Shown piece after piece: positions 11,709 to 23,466 of a DNA stretch of 64,000 nucleotides; the stretch's first letter is position 1; every line of letters starts with the position of its first letter. Position numbers and translations under genes: made by a program. This DNA is from Zychaea mexicana (Eukaryota > Mucoromycota > Mucoromycetes > Mucorales > Lichtheimiaceae), in contig NW_026516721.1 of assembly GCF_025766255.1 (NCBI RefSeq), positions 62,001 through 126,000 on the forward strand. Reading direction: 5' to 3'. The notes below the pieces were generated by a model. That model worked only from the letters and a program-made list of their open reading frames with translations. It ran no database searches and was not told the DNA's origin.

Positions 11709-13864
11709 CTTAGTATGGGCTGCTCTGTGGCAATTGGAATGAAAGGAAAAGAATAAGGAAGCAAGAGAGAACCGAGTGCCTATAAATAATAAATAAACTC
11801 ATTGAAGCGGCCATCCTGCCTCCTATTGTGGCGCAATGTCTCACAGCTACACTATATGCAATTATCGAGGTGACAACAGCAAACCGCGCTGGATGGTAGC
11901 ACAAGATTTTTCTTTGGGATAAGAATGTGTGATGTAGTCGGATGCCCATGCTGTGGCTAATAATAAAAGGACATCATGGCAGGATACTTATAAGTCGAAA
12001 TAATCGAAAAAAAAAGTTTTCTGTCATTCTTCGATGTGGTGCGTTCATCACAGCCATAATCTTGTAGGATACGAGCCATTAAGAACTCATAATTTGCTTT
12101 TTTCCCTTGACGCAAGATCGAGTGTAGTAGCGTGAAGTGCTACTATACATTATATCAGTACCGTATAAACTATGTGAAATTTGTTGAATATGTAAAAATG
12201 TGGATGCGTGTAATGAGGTAAATTTACTTTTTAATTATGTGTATTAGATGGCTCTTACCCTCAACAGCTGAGGACCTAATAAAACTCTATACACTGTTAC
12301 TGCTGCAATTGGTGCTCTGTGTCTGATTCTGCCATACAGGACCAATAGATGGTATATAGCTTAACCGAGTTTAGACTATACTTATAATTGAGTTATTTAT
12401 TATATCGCATGCAGTTGTAATTTATTTTTATTTACAAAATTTACAAAAACGACCCTCTATCTGGTTCAGGTCACTTTAACCGGCAAAGAAGAAGAAGAAG
12501 CAGGAGTCACGGACCGTTTTTGCTGTACCTGAGCCTTTGTGCACCAAAATGAAGTAATGGGTCAGCCACAATGAAACTTTAAAACCGGGTGAATTATTGT
12601 TATGTAGTACATATTACCACTCCTGCTGCCATTGCATCTAATACTGATGTTGGTACGAGTGTCTCTGTTGCTTTTGCTTACACTAGATTCACAGTTTCGT
12701 TCTTAAAAAACCGGAGCATTGATCTTTATTAGCGAGAATGTTCTTTCATCCTCTCTTCTACATACTCTGGTAAGCCGTAGTCATATGTACAATTGAAACA
12801 AAGTTACAGATAGGCTCATTTGCTGAGCAAAGCATCAACACCAAACGGTAGTTCTCGTTGACAAAGCATAGCCTGTATTCTAACAGTCTTTTCTTACCTT
12901 TCTCTTTCGACTCGTAAAAAAAACACCATAATTATCGGCTCCCAGCTAGTTGATGATAGAAAGTTGTGAGTGCCTTGGGCCTTGAATAGAGTACAGCGTT
13001 CATGAATTATTTTCACTTGTGACCTTAGTATGTGCATCGAGAGAAAAAAAATCTGCCTATTTGCCCGCCGTTAGATATTTTCTCCGCTCAATAAATTAGT
13101 GCCACTGTGACATGCAGACAAAACTATCTTTCGATAGCCTTGTCACTTCATCTGTCAAAAAACAATAGCTCGAAAGAAGTTTTGCCGTGAGTCATAGTTC
13201 TGAGCTTTTGAAAAAGTTGATACGTCTTTTATGTATCCTACATGTACAAGCTCCACTATTACACTGGTCCACCGCACCTAATCATTAAGATGAGGCGCAG
13301 CAGACTGAAAAAGGAAGAAGACCTGGTAATAAAACTGCCTTTTCCTGTACACAGCTTTACAACCAATCTAGTATTAAGTGTAACCTCACAGCATATTCGC
13401 GCGTCTCCTATTGGAACCAATAAAGATGAATTTGATCAGTAACAATAATAGCAGGCACAAGTGTACGTTGCTGCAAGCTGTATATTAATGTACTACACCG
13501 TTGTGGTTCCCTTTGTTTGAGCCATTTATTTCACATTCTCTTCTTGCTAGACTGTTGTTTTTAAATGATGCAGAACCATGTAGCAATTTTTCTGGCCACT
13601 GGTAGTAGTAGCAGTAGTAGCAGTAGTAGTAGTGGTAGTAGTGGCAGACAAAACAAAAGGAAAGTTCATGTCACATGGCATAGAAAACGTATCGTATTAG
13701 CAAGCAATGGTGTTACCAAAAGTCAGTATCACCTTTTTTACTTTGTTCCGTGTCCCACAGCTACAAGAGCTTAGAGCATCTTCTTCTTTTACCTTTTTTT
13801 CTTTTTTTCTTCTTTTTTTTTGGATTTCTCTTTTATCTTCTTCCAACGATTCGTTTTTAGCTGT
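11709..13864. other. Long intergenic region, no gene supported
   Basis: About 2.1 kb between the small membrane protein gene (minus strand) and the first kelch gene (plus strand). It holds short open frames, a (TAG)n microsatellite near 13600-13645 and a T-rich tract at 13790-13825. It presumably contains both divergent promoters. I see no RNA gene or transposon end. Confidence 0.5.
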
Positions 13865-16338
13865 ATGAGGTTCTCGTCTTGGCCCCTCGTTGCTTTGTCT
13901 TTTGCCCCGCACCTGGCATCGGCAATTTCACCACCAGCACGGTGGGGTACAGGTACAATTACCCCACTAAAAGAAAGTCGTTTGCAATAACGAGCATCAT
14001 TAATGGGTTCTTATCCCCTATTTTTATGTGACCTACTAATGCTACCACCACCATTCAACCACGGTTTTCGATTGACGCTCAAGGTTGCGCCTATGCTCTA
14101 CAAAGAATATATTGCTTTGGTGGCAGTACTTGGTCCTTTCAAGCAGGTGTCGACGCATCCAGAACAATGAACGATCTGTTTTTTCTCGACGTCGCCGAAA
14201 GTTTTACGATCAGCAGCTCTGGTTCAGCATGGATCGGAGCCAACAATACCGGATCTTTGGAAGCAGAGCATAATTTCATGTTTGCCATAACATCGATACC
14301 AGAAAACAATACGTTGTATATTAATGGAGGCGTTGGATCAATGAATAACAGTTTGCTCGTCAATCCATCTATCGCTTATAACGCCAAGACGGAGACCTGG
14401 ACCGCCGTAAGCGGAAACAGCGGTCTCCAAACGTAAGCTTCAACTTCTGTCATCGTACAAAAGAGAAAAAAGGATGGACGATGAGTGTATCTCTCGTTAC
14501 TTCCATTTCATTCCAGCACTAATATACCAATGTATAAAAAGCTATATACATTCGATGTCCGTGGGCTCGGACAACAAGGTCTATGTCTGGGGTGGTGTAA
14601 GGTACAATCAAAATGTCCGATCCATAACATACATGCCTAAACCCACAACATGACGGACCCGAGTAGATTCATAGCTCGCATTGTGCTAATTTTGATATTT
14701 GCTTTCATATCTTTACAGCGATTCAGGAAACGGCTACATCAGCGTGGATTATCCACGAAATATGCGAATCTTGGACTACAATGCAAGTATTCTACAAACT
14801 CAACAACAGCAACAGCACGGCTGGACTCGTTCACGGTACTAATTCAGAATTTTGGGTTGTATGTACCACTGTTACAACAACAGAGCAATCAATGGTCTAC
14901 AGTCATGCTACCCAATAGCTTTGCTGCGCGTATCTACCATATTTCTGTCATGGGCAACGACCAAAGGACCATTTACTTCTTGGGAGGCATAACAGAGCAG
15001 CAATACACGAACGAAAACGGCACCACTTCTTTTGAAGAAGCCGATGCACTGTTCTCTGATATCCTCACATTCAACACAGAGACTTCACTTTGGGCTACCA
15101 GAGAGACAGCAGGCGACTACATTCCAACACCAAGAGTTCTCCATGCGGCAGCTCTGAGTAATTTGACATAATTTTTCTCTAATTTTGAATAGTGAATCAT
15201 TTGTTGCTGACAACAATATTTATGTGTAACTGATAGAGCCGAACACCAATGAAATTGTTATCTATGGTGGTGCTCACACAAGTAAGAATATAAACTTACG
15301 TTATCTTCTTTTTTTTAAAGGGATAAATATAATGATACGATCAGCCTAACCGTCTGTTTTAGATATTTCATTGGGCGTCGTTCCGGACTTTTGTGCTGTG
15401 TTGGATACGACGTCGATGCAATGGACAAATGTGAATTTGAGCCAAAGTGCCGGTGCAGGAGCACGTTTTGGACACGCAGGTAAGAGATCCAGTAGAAGCC
15501 TCGATTTGCAAGATAGCGCATTATTGTATCCAGCTCTGTATGGAGATACTGACAAGATTTATTTTTTTTGTTGTGGTTAGCCGTATTTCCTGAGGATAGC
15601 TCGTTATTATTTGTCATGTTTGGTATTGACAGCAATGTGTATGAGCGAACTGATTTCCAGGTGCTCGATACAGATGATTGGCAGTGGGTTGATAGCTATG
15701 TTGGACCTGGTCGCAAGGATGATGGATCCTCGGGTGATCCAGAGCACCCAGACAACGCTGGTGGCTCAGGAGAGGGTGGAGTTTCAGGAGGCACCATTGC
15801 GGGAGCAGTCGTTGGCGCGGTAGCTGTGAGCATCAAATAACTGTTCAGCATTTAATACTACATGGAACAAAAAGATTGGTGATAGGCTAATAGCGAACTT
15901 GTTTCTTAGGGAGTTGGTATAATTGCTGGTGCGCTTTTCTTCTTCCTTCGACGAAGAAGACGTAATCAAGGCGAACAAAACTCCAGGGAAAAGGGAGACG
16001 ACAGTCAGCGTCCGGCATTCCTTGTAGATGTCAGCGATCATGGACCGGGATCGCCACCACCTCGCTATGACGATCAAACAGCACCTGCCATGTTCCATCA
16101 GGAGCACTACAGCGCGCTTACACCATCACAGACAGGAGCAGAGCATCAACGATCCTCTTCCTATTCTAGCACGGTTGAACCCACTTCAGAAACGGGACTC
16201 AGTGGCTCAACGAGTGAGGCAATGCTAACTGAAGGTAGACGATCATTTGGTGTCGAAGCTGGAAAACCCGATGCCTCAGATGCTACTCCTCGTATGACTT
16301 TGCAGCCAGTAAAGCCTGATGGTGCTGGCAGTAGTTAG
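13865..16338 (+). CDS. Kelch-propeller single-pass membrane protein 1 with KPDG tail
   Basis: Nine exons, 556 aa: 13865-13952, 14084-14432, 14542-14601, 14719-14782, 14884-15157, 15237-15281, 15363-15479, 15581-15825, 15910-16338. A signal peptide (MRFSSWPLVALSFAPHLASA) precedes kelch blades ending IYCFGGST, LYINGGVGS, VYVWGGV, IYFLGGI and IVIYGGA. One TM helix with small-residue repeats (GGTIAGAVVGAVAG, then IIAGALFFFL) follows and stops at RRRRR. The cytoplasmic tail has PPRY (about 464-467), a possible WW-domain ligand, and ends LQPVKPDGAGSS. The predicted role is an extracytoplasmic propeller with an intracellular tail; ligand unknown. Two introns use AAG acceptors, and the intron after 14782 is GC-AG. 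These choices are supported by identical exon lengths in the paralogue at 30848-33279. Confidence 0.8.
14783..14883 (+). other. GC-AG intron
   Basis: The donor is GCAAGT after the codon AAT and the acceptor is ACAACAG before AGC. Splicing here gives the peptide NMRILDYN joined to SNQWSTV, which matches NMRIFNYE joined to SNQWSIV in the paralogue. Reading through meets a stop (CGG TAC TAA). Confidence 0.7.
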
Positions 16339-17009
16339 TAAAACATATTGACTTTCTTTTTAAGTAAATCAAATGATGACTATCACCCCTCCATAAATAA
16401 TTTTTCTCTTAACTATTTTCGCTTTTACTTTCAAACATCTTGTAATACTTCTTAACCACCACAGACCTAAACGTAGCAATAAATGCTGATCCCTTCTTCT
16501 TCTGACCGCATACTATTATCTACTCCTCTACATTTGAGAGCTGTGTTTCATTGTTGCACTAGCTCATCAGTCAAATTATGTTATATGTATATTCAAGTCA
16601 AGAGCCAAAAATAAGTAATTTCATCCAAGAAAATTTACAACTGTCATGGTGCAAAGTGTATATTTACCATGTTACGTTAAGACTGTATGTCACAGATGAT
16701 GGTTAATAATCTATGCAATACATATCATATCTGTTATACTTTAATTTGTATAAATGTATTCTAGCTTTGAGGCATTATAAGATTTTTCTAGCGGCACAAT
16801 GATCCTGTTGTTAAACGACCTTAGAAATTGCTAATGCCATCATGGTAAAACGGTGCAACAGTGGCAGCACGTTATAGCAGCAGCAATAAACGTTACCATA
16901 GTATGTAGCAACGTGTCGTCCACTTCCATCCGGACCTATCTATAAACAAAGGTTAGTATATATGCGTATATATCTATTGAGCATACCATGCTTTCTTGAA
17001 TGTGCTATA
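16339..17009. other. 3' region of kelch gene 1; no gene seen
   Basis: AT-rich downstream sequence. The N-terminal half expected for the kelch pseudogene that follows is not recognisable here, so that copy appears truncated at the MITE. Confidence 0.5.
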
Positions 17010-17163
17010 CAGTGGTTCCCAGTTAATTTCATCCTCAAAGGGGTTTATGAAGTGTTGAAACTACTGAGGGTTGACACAATTGAGCGTGATTCGAGCAGTG
17101 TTATACGCTTGAACGGGGTGCAGAAAAAAAGTATAAAAACTAAAATTAAACGGGGAACTACTG
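17010..17163. mobile_element. 154-bp MITE with TA target-site duplication
   Basis: The left end reads CAGTGGTTCCCAGTTAATTT and the right end, reversed, reads CAGTAGTTCCCCGTTTAATT. Each is flanked by TA. There is no coding capacity. It sits exactly where the recognisable kelch pseudogene sequence begins (YIGGQSQ starts in the right flank). Confidence 0.75.
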
Positions 17164-18454
17164 TACATCGGTGGCCAATCGCAAATGTTACAGACATCCG
17201 ATAATGGGACTTCATACTACGACAAGTTCCCTGTACCCATGTCGACCATCTCGTTGTTTGATACTGCGACAGGAATGTGGGTCACTCGAAACACTACAGA
17301 AGGAAATATGACATCTACTCGATACTGGCACACGGCTGTATCAAGTATGCATCTCAAACTCTTTGGCAGTACCGCCCTCTATGCTTAATAACGGTTGGAT
17401 ATCACCCTAATTGCATGGAGCCAAGCACGAATGAAATTGTTGTATACGGAGGATCAACGGAAATGAATGATATCGATACAGTGGCAGCTGAAAATTCTGC
17501 TGTGTTTTGGATACAACATCAATGGGTTGGACGATCATAAATCTCAATATGTAGGATCGAAGGAGTAGGAACTAGAGTAGGACATTCAGATAAAGTATCT
17601 GATCCAAGACATGTTAATAGAGACCTATTCTCATGATTACATCAATTGGCGCTAGCTATTAAACCACCCAACATGGAACGATTGTGCGTTTTTGGAGTAA
17701 CAGCACTCTTATGTTTCTAATGTTTGGCACGGATGAAAACGCAGGTGCTCGCACAGATGTTTAAATACTTGATACGGATTCATGACAATGGATACAAAAC
17801 TATGAGGGACCTGGCCCTTTACACAAAGATGAACAGGGAGCAGGAAATGGCAATGGATCAGATTCTGAACCGCTCTCCGGTGGTGCAATTGCTGGTATCA
17901 TCGTTGGCATCATTGCAGCTGTAAGTATATTTTTCGAAAAGAAACATCCATTTTGCGAGTGGCGTTACAGTAGTAACTTTTGCTCTCCTCCGCTGCTACA
18001 TATAATAGACTGCAATCATTGCAGGTGCTCTCTATTTCCTAAAGTTACGAAAGCGACGACCACATCAAGATTTCAAAAACTACTCTAGCTCAAGAAACGA
18101 CATCAAATCTACAGACGATGTTCAACCACCAACGTTATATGGTGATGCAGCAACCAGCCTTCATACGAGTCATTAGGACAAGGTCTTACACCACCTCCTA
18201 TTCAATATACAATCCATCACGATAGGAACATTACATCACAGCTGTCAGGTAATGCTGGCTTCCCTGTTGTCGGTACTACCGAAAAGGCTACTGGCGGCTC
18301 CTCCTCCTCCTCCTCTTATTCCATCATGGGACCCCCTTCGTTTCCTTCGGCGCAACGTCCAAACTTTGAACTAGAAAGCACAAAGCCAGATGGATCGGAA
18401 GGGCAAGTTCCGCATAGGACGCTGCATTCAATAAAGCCAGACGGATCTAAATAG
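17164..18454 (+). pseudogene. Truncated, inactivated kelch membrane protein 2
   Basis: The right half of a kelch membrane protein. It shows the YIGG blade, TATGMWVTRNTTEGN, NEIVVYGGS, a TM segment (GGAIAGIIVGIIAA, then IIAGALYFLKLRKRR) and a tail with two KPDG motifs, the last in HSIKPDGSK. The damage is clear. The N-terminal half is missing at the MITE. In-frame TAA (17762-17764) and TGA (17783-17785) replace the Gln and Trp expected from the paralogues' QILDTDSWQW. A splice donor near 17590 reads AT instead of GT. An acceptor before PSTNEIV reads TGG rather than TAG. A frameshift lies near 18160-18175. It is most likely non-functional. Confidence 0.85.
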
Positions 18455-19149
18455 CAGTGACTTTTTTTCTGGATGCTTTTTACATATTTGTTCGTTTGTG
18501 TGCTTTATCACCACAAAATGCGTATCAATATCATCATATAGTATCTCAGCCGTGAAGAATACAGTAATATCTGTATTTAGCATTTGTAATATTAACCAAT
18601 ACACAAGACAAACATTCATGATGAATAAATACAGCGAGAATGTAATTCATTAACAACTGGTTCTATGAAATCGTCTTGATGCTGATGATGGTTGAAAACT
18701 CTTCGAGTAGGGATGCACCAGATCGGCCAGGATCCTTGTTTCACAAAACAAAAGAGGAAGCACTCCGCCACCTTCGCTTTGAGGCGTTGGCTCTGTCCAT
18801 CAAGGTTGGGACCCGCAACAACAAATTACTTTTTAGAGAATGTTCCCCAGGGTGCCGGACCTGTGCTTCGATCGCTTTTTTAGAAACATAAGTCCGGTCA
18901 GGCTATGTTACATCTCATTCGTATGCCACAAGACACAATGCTCCTCTCTTTATAGCAAAGCGTCTTTGCTCCAAAGAGGAACAGCAGCTCAACGTGTAAT
19001 CTATTCTAAAAGAACTACTCAGAAGCAACCCCTTTTGCGGAGCATACAATGTTAGAGTTACTATATGCGCGTGTGGAGTTCCTTTGAAGCAACACAGTTT
19101 GGAAACAACGATGGAGCCAAGTGACGTGCTGCAGCAGCAAGCAAGCAAC

Positions 19150-19180
<31 letters not shown>

Positions 19181-19841
19181 CAGAAGCATGTCACGGTCGG
19201 AGTTCTTTCGTGTTGTCCAGCATAACACAAGATGTCAGCCAATTACCATAATCTGAATCGTTTCTTTCGTTCTCTAGACGACTTGCCAAGAGGAGCTTAA
19301 TGCGGAAAACCCGAGTTTGATCGGCTGGCGAATCAAAAAGAAACAAAAGCCCAAAGTACAGTAAAAGGTGTACTAAACATACCATCTGCGGAACTGAACC
19401 GACACTTCCGAAGTGTGCAGGCTGAGATGGTAAATTGATTCCGAACGGGGCCTGGGGCATTTTAGTATTTGTCTCATGAAATGCAGCAGCAGCAGCAGCA
19501 GCAGCGGGCTTTGCACGTGGTTAACATTCTTGAGACACGTACAACAAGCATGATCGAATAAACAGCGTCGAAAGATATTAAAAAATAAAGCTTTGATTCG
19601 TATGTTGGAGGGCTAAGTATGCAGGCATGTGGTGGAGTGTAATGGTATTGGAAGGGTAGAATAACGGACAATAGATGGCAGAAATGTGGATTGATTGTCT
19701 TTGTACAGATAATAGAGAACAGATGATGATAGATGGATGGATGGCTGGTCGGTGGCATAGAAAGGAGATATCGTGAGCGTATAAGAATGAGTAGTAGTAG
19801 ATTGTGTAGAAATAATGCGTGTATATATGCTGATGCTGATA
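18455..19841. other. Intergenic, includes a (GAT)10 microsatellite; no gene supported
   Basis: Ten GAT/TGA units lie at 19151-19180 and a CAG run near 19482-19505. On the minus strand an ATG at 19460 opens a Pro-rich 26-codon exon ending at a GTATGT donor. The next plausible exon stops after about 16 codons, so I do not call a gene. Confidence 0.4.
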
Positions 19842-20782
19842 CTAGAGAATATGGCACCACCTTTTTCTTATCAAGGAAGCTTTGGGCCGAGTCGCTACTT
19901 GTGCTGCTGTTCGGATGACGTTATCAACGTACACATTCTGTTTGGCGCTGCACTCGCAGTACTTTGCCTTGATTTCCTTTGCCAACGCGGCTCCCTACAG
20001 AGTTACACCCGCAGCACCCGACGACCACCACCATGATTAACATCGTTACGTGCAGCTGTTATCTTCGTTGCGTTTCTCCCGCCTTGCTCCCGAATAAACA
20101 CACTTGTTGCCATCCGCAGTATTATCTACACGCTTTCTCAAATACCTGATCATAAGTTATGCAGCCTTCCTTCCTCAGATCGATCTTCAGCGCCGTCAGG
20201 ACGAGTGCTACGTCTCGTCCACAATAATGCTTCACTTCCGGAAGCCACTAAAAAAAAACACCCAAGCGTTGTTTCAAAAACAGCAATATAAGCATCATTA
20301 CTTTTTTTGGAGTGCCATGCAACTTTTATGTAACTGGTATGTATCGTCACTGTTGTTGTTGTTGTTGTCGCCGTGTGTGCAAAAATACGTTACCTTATCC
20401 CGCACATTTTGGAATGAGATGGGGTTATCGACCGCAAAGCATACAAGTACAACATTCGTTTCAAAATAGGACAACGGTCGCAATCGATCGTAATCCTCTT
20501 GGCCCGCCGTATCCCACAGCGCCAGTTCCACCGATTTGCCGTTCTGGAGGTCGAGTCGAGTGATATAGTTTTCGAAAACAGTGGGCAGATAGTGCTGTGA
20601 GAGCAATGAGACTGTCTGTTAGTTGAAAGAAGGAAAAGAAGCCTTGCTGGTCATCGTCATCCATAAGTATGGTTATTACATACCTCAGGGAACTTGCCCT
20701 TCTGATATACGATTAAAAGACTCGTTTTCCCGGTGGACCCGTCTCCTACTATGACGATCTTTTTTCGGAGCATCCGAGGCAT
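19842..20782 (-). CDS. Rho-family small GTPase lacking the Rho insert helix
   Basis: Exons 20684-20782, 20394-20594, 20146-20247, 19842-19994 join in phase to 184 aa. The P-loop is GDGSTGKT (13-20) and switch I is YLPTVFENY (35-43), typical of Rho. Switch II is [16 protein letters not shown]. The base-recognition motif is ALKID (119-123), then DLR, and ECSAK is at 148-152. The C terminus is KRWCHIL, a CaaX box with Leu, which predicts geranylgeranylation and membrane attachment. Between DLR and the ITYDQG segment there are only four residues (KEGC). Typical Rho proteins carry about 16 there, including the insert helix, so the insert is deleted. Regulators and effectors cannot be inferred. It likely acts in polarity, cell wall or actin control, as other fungal Rho proteins do. 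Confidence 0.9.
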
Positions 20783-22080
20783 GAGTGTGTGTGTGTGTAA
20801 AGGGGAAAAGGGAAAAGTAAAAGCAGAAAGAAGAAGAAAGAGGGGGAAAAGAAAGCAATCGGTTATAATCACAGCAACCAGCTTGTTGACAGGTTTTCCG
20901 TCAGTCGGGCAGTCAACTTTTCCGACTATCATACTTATTGTACACACGGCATCTGTGGCTCGTGTGACACGTAGTACCTGCTGAAATGGATCGGTTTTTT
21001 TGGGCATATATCATGTTACTTATTGCAGACCGTCAGAAAAGTAGAAAGTCTAGAGTCGTGAGCCTATGTAGTCCTGATTGCATCATATGAACGCAAGAGA
21101 AGACAGGCTGCAGTGTATGCAAGAAAGACAGCTCTTCTTGGAGGTTGGCTGATTCACAAGTACTACAGCAACAAAAAGCATGGGGCTTACCTTGATTATT
21201 TTGGGGGGGTTGATCGATGTCTTAAAGGCAGTAGTCGGCTGAAGCATGCTGCATCATGTTAATGCAACCTTGTAGATAAGAAATGAACCCTGATATGCAA
21301 CTGATGGGTTTATTTTAGTATAGCAAGTAGTACGCGTTCTAGTGGATACAGTATATCTGACGTCCTGTGTGTGGATAGTGTTGCAGAGGCATAAATTATG
21401 CGAGAGATGTTACACGTGCGCATTCCCACGTTATATGATCATTTATGTACCTGTTTCTGACCATATAGGACACAACCATGTGTAGCCCCACCCGTGGAAG
21501 AAGAGGGCTGGAACAACAGCAACAAGTCACGTACTCTAATAGAAAAATTCAGATCGAAAAGGATCTTCGGTTTGCTAATAATATTCGAGCTGCTATAATC
21601 ACCTCGACTACACTACTAATATTGGCAGAAAAACTGGGGTTACTCTTTATTGTGTCCTACCAGCAGTGTATATGCCCCAGGGTAACATAGCGTTACTCGT
21701 TCATCGCTGTGATAAGAAACTCTTTGTTTTCTAAAACGTTTGGATATTGCTGGTTGGCACAGAGCCGTATGATCTCTTGTATACTGTTAACCCTAGTCCC
21801 AAGTCGAAAGTTACAGTGGTGAGAAGGTTGTTGCTAGCAGTACGTGCATGCTCGGGTGCAAATTGGAAGGACTTTTTCCAGGCGCAACTTCTCGGCCCGC
21901 AATATTCATTTGCCGCTCCCAAAAAATAAAAAGAACATCACTTTTTGTAAAGGACTGCTTCAAAGTTCGCCGCACCACCACTCACCCGTTCTGTTGTCGT
22001 TCCTTTTTCTTTCTCTTTCCTTCTTTCTTCCTGTTCCTTTTCTTCACACATTAGTACATGAGGTCCATTGCATCATCGAC
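20783..22080. other. Divergent promoter region between Rho and RGS genes
   Basis: About 1.3 kb between two divergently transcribed signalling genes. A CA/TG repeat lies in the Rho leader (20786-20800). A pyrimidine-rich stretch (22000-22050) precedes the RGS start. No additional gene is supported. Confidence 0.5.
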
Positions 22081-23466
22081 ATGCCACTCTCTGATAAAGT
22101 CGCCAGCAAGTTACCGTCGATCCGGCAACCCTTGGATCTACCGTCAACCGATGGCATGACTCTGGAGAAGGTGCTACAGAACCAAACAGCCAGTCCCTTC
22201 AGCTTGCGCGATTTCGCAGACTATTTAGAGCAAACGTACTGTGCGGAAAACCTGGCGTTCTACATGGCAGTGTCTGACTACCAGCAATCGGCACGTCTGT
22301 ATTTTGGCAGCACCCCTGAGACCCTGGACGCGCCCGTCATCATTAGTGGCCAACCTTTTCGGTTTACTGAATCGGAGCGGCCCATGCTGAATCACGAGGA
22401 GCGGATCCGGTTCGAGACGCTCAAGGCCAAGTTTGAGGATATCATTGAACGGTTCATTCTGACCAACGCGGCGCAAGAAGTCAACATTCCCTACGAGCTA
22501 CGCCATTACTTGCTGCAAACGTACCACGAGCACCAGTCTTATCACCCTGCACTTCTCAAACCCGCATGCGTGGCCGTGGTCGAACTTTTGCGGATCAGTG
22601 CGTTTATTCCTTTTGTCACCGATCCAAACCGGATGATTGTTCCGACACCTTCTAAAACGACCCTGAGCAGCAAATCCGCCAACAGTAGTAGTAATAGTAG
22701 TAGTAGTAGTAGTAGTAGCAACAACAAGAACTCGTCCGCGTTGTCACCACGAAGGCTGCGTAGCTCTCCGTCGCTTGCCGCGAATGACACCACCCCTCCC
22801 CCGCCTGTACCTGCTCTCCCGCTCTCGCCAGGATCACCTCTGCCATCGCGTTCACTGTCCTCTGGTGGAGATAACACTTTCACCGCGTCCAGCAGCTCGA
22901 CTTTATCGCCCACCCCACACCACCACCAATACCAATACCAACAGACATGGCTGGATTTCGATGCCATGTCCATCTCCAGTACCACGAGCACGAGCACATC
23001 CAGTACAAGCACCATACTCAAAAAGCTAACAACGTCCTTCCGCTTCCGGGCACGCTCACAGTCGCCACCACGGCAGACAAGCTGGCGCCAGATTAACATT
23101 CCCGATCCGCACGTCTTTTTGGCCAACCACATTCAACAGAACAACGCACCGCCGACTACATCATCCTCAGTACCGGTCATGGAACGTGGGTTGAGTAACA
23201 GCAGCATTACAAGCACATCCACAGTGAGCAGCCGTGGCAGCATTACCACCCCAACCATGAATCCTCCTACTTCCACAAAATGTCCCCAGCCATCTTCTTC
23301 TGCTTCATCATCTATCGATACCCGAGCCAATCATTCTTCACAGCAACAAAACCACAACCATGACCATCATCAACAACAACACCTGCCACAGCAACCACGT
23401 CAGCAGCAGCAGCAGCAACAACAAGAAGAACAACCGCCAGGCACATTCCAACCATTCATTTGTTAA
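22081..23466 (+). CDS. RGS-domain protein with low-complexity C terminus
   Basis: Intronless, 461 aa from MPLSDKVASK. The RGS domain, a GTPase accelerator for G-alpha subunits, spans about 40-180. It opens FSLRDFADYLEQTYCAENLAFYMAV and closes YHPALLKPACVAVVELLRI. A roughly 40-residue insertion separates the first helices from the rest. The remainder is poly-Ser, Ser/Thr and Pro-rich, with a Gln/His-rich end. It has no DEP or TM domain, so it is a short soluble RGS protein unlike the Sst2/FlbA type. The start is the first ATG after a C/T-rich leader; upstream in-frame ATGs lie in unlikely sequence. It would dampen a heterotrimeric G-protein pathway, and the receptor is unknown. Confidence 0.85.
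   Translation: MPLSDKVASKLPSIRQPLDLPSTDGMTLEKVLQNQTASPFSLRDFADYLEQTYCAENLAFYMAVSDYQQSARLYFGSTPETLDAPVIISGQPFRFTESERPMLNHEERIRFETLKAKFEDIIERFILTNAAQEVNIPYELRHYLLQTYHEHQSYHPALLKPACVAVVELLRISAFIPFVTDPNRMIVPTPSKTTLSSKSANSSSNSSSSSSSSNNKNSSALSPRRLRSSPSLAANDTTPPPPVPALPLSPGSPLPSRSLSSGGDNTFTASSSSTLSPTPHHHQYQYQQTWLDFDAMSISSTTSTSTSSTSTILKKLTTSFRFRARSQSPPRQTSWRQINIPDPHVFLANHIQQNNAPPTTSSSVPVMERGLSNSSITSTSTVSSRGSITTPTMNPPTSTKCPQPSSSASSSIDTRANHSSQQQNHNHDHHQQQHLPQQPRQQQQQQQQEEQPPGTFQPFIC

Noticed and set aside
14517..14601. Apparent +1 frameshift in kelch gene 1 at an A5 run
   Set aside because: Using the AAAAAG acceptor at 14541 gives a 60-nt exon in frame, identical in length to the paralogue's exon, so no frameshift is needed.
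19151..19180. Regular GAT repeat considered as a structured array
   Set aside because: It is a plain trinucleotide microsatellite with no spacers; CRISPR-like arrays are not expected in this eukaryotic DNA.
19320..19460. Possible short Pro-rich gene on the minus strand
   Set aside because: The only in-phase second exon stops after about 16 codons, and no homology feature was seen.
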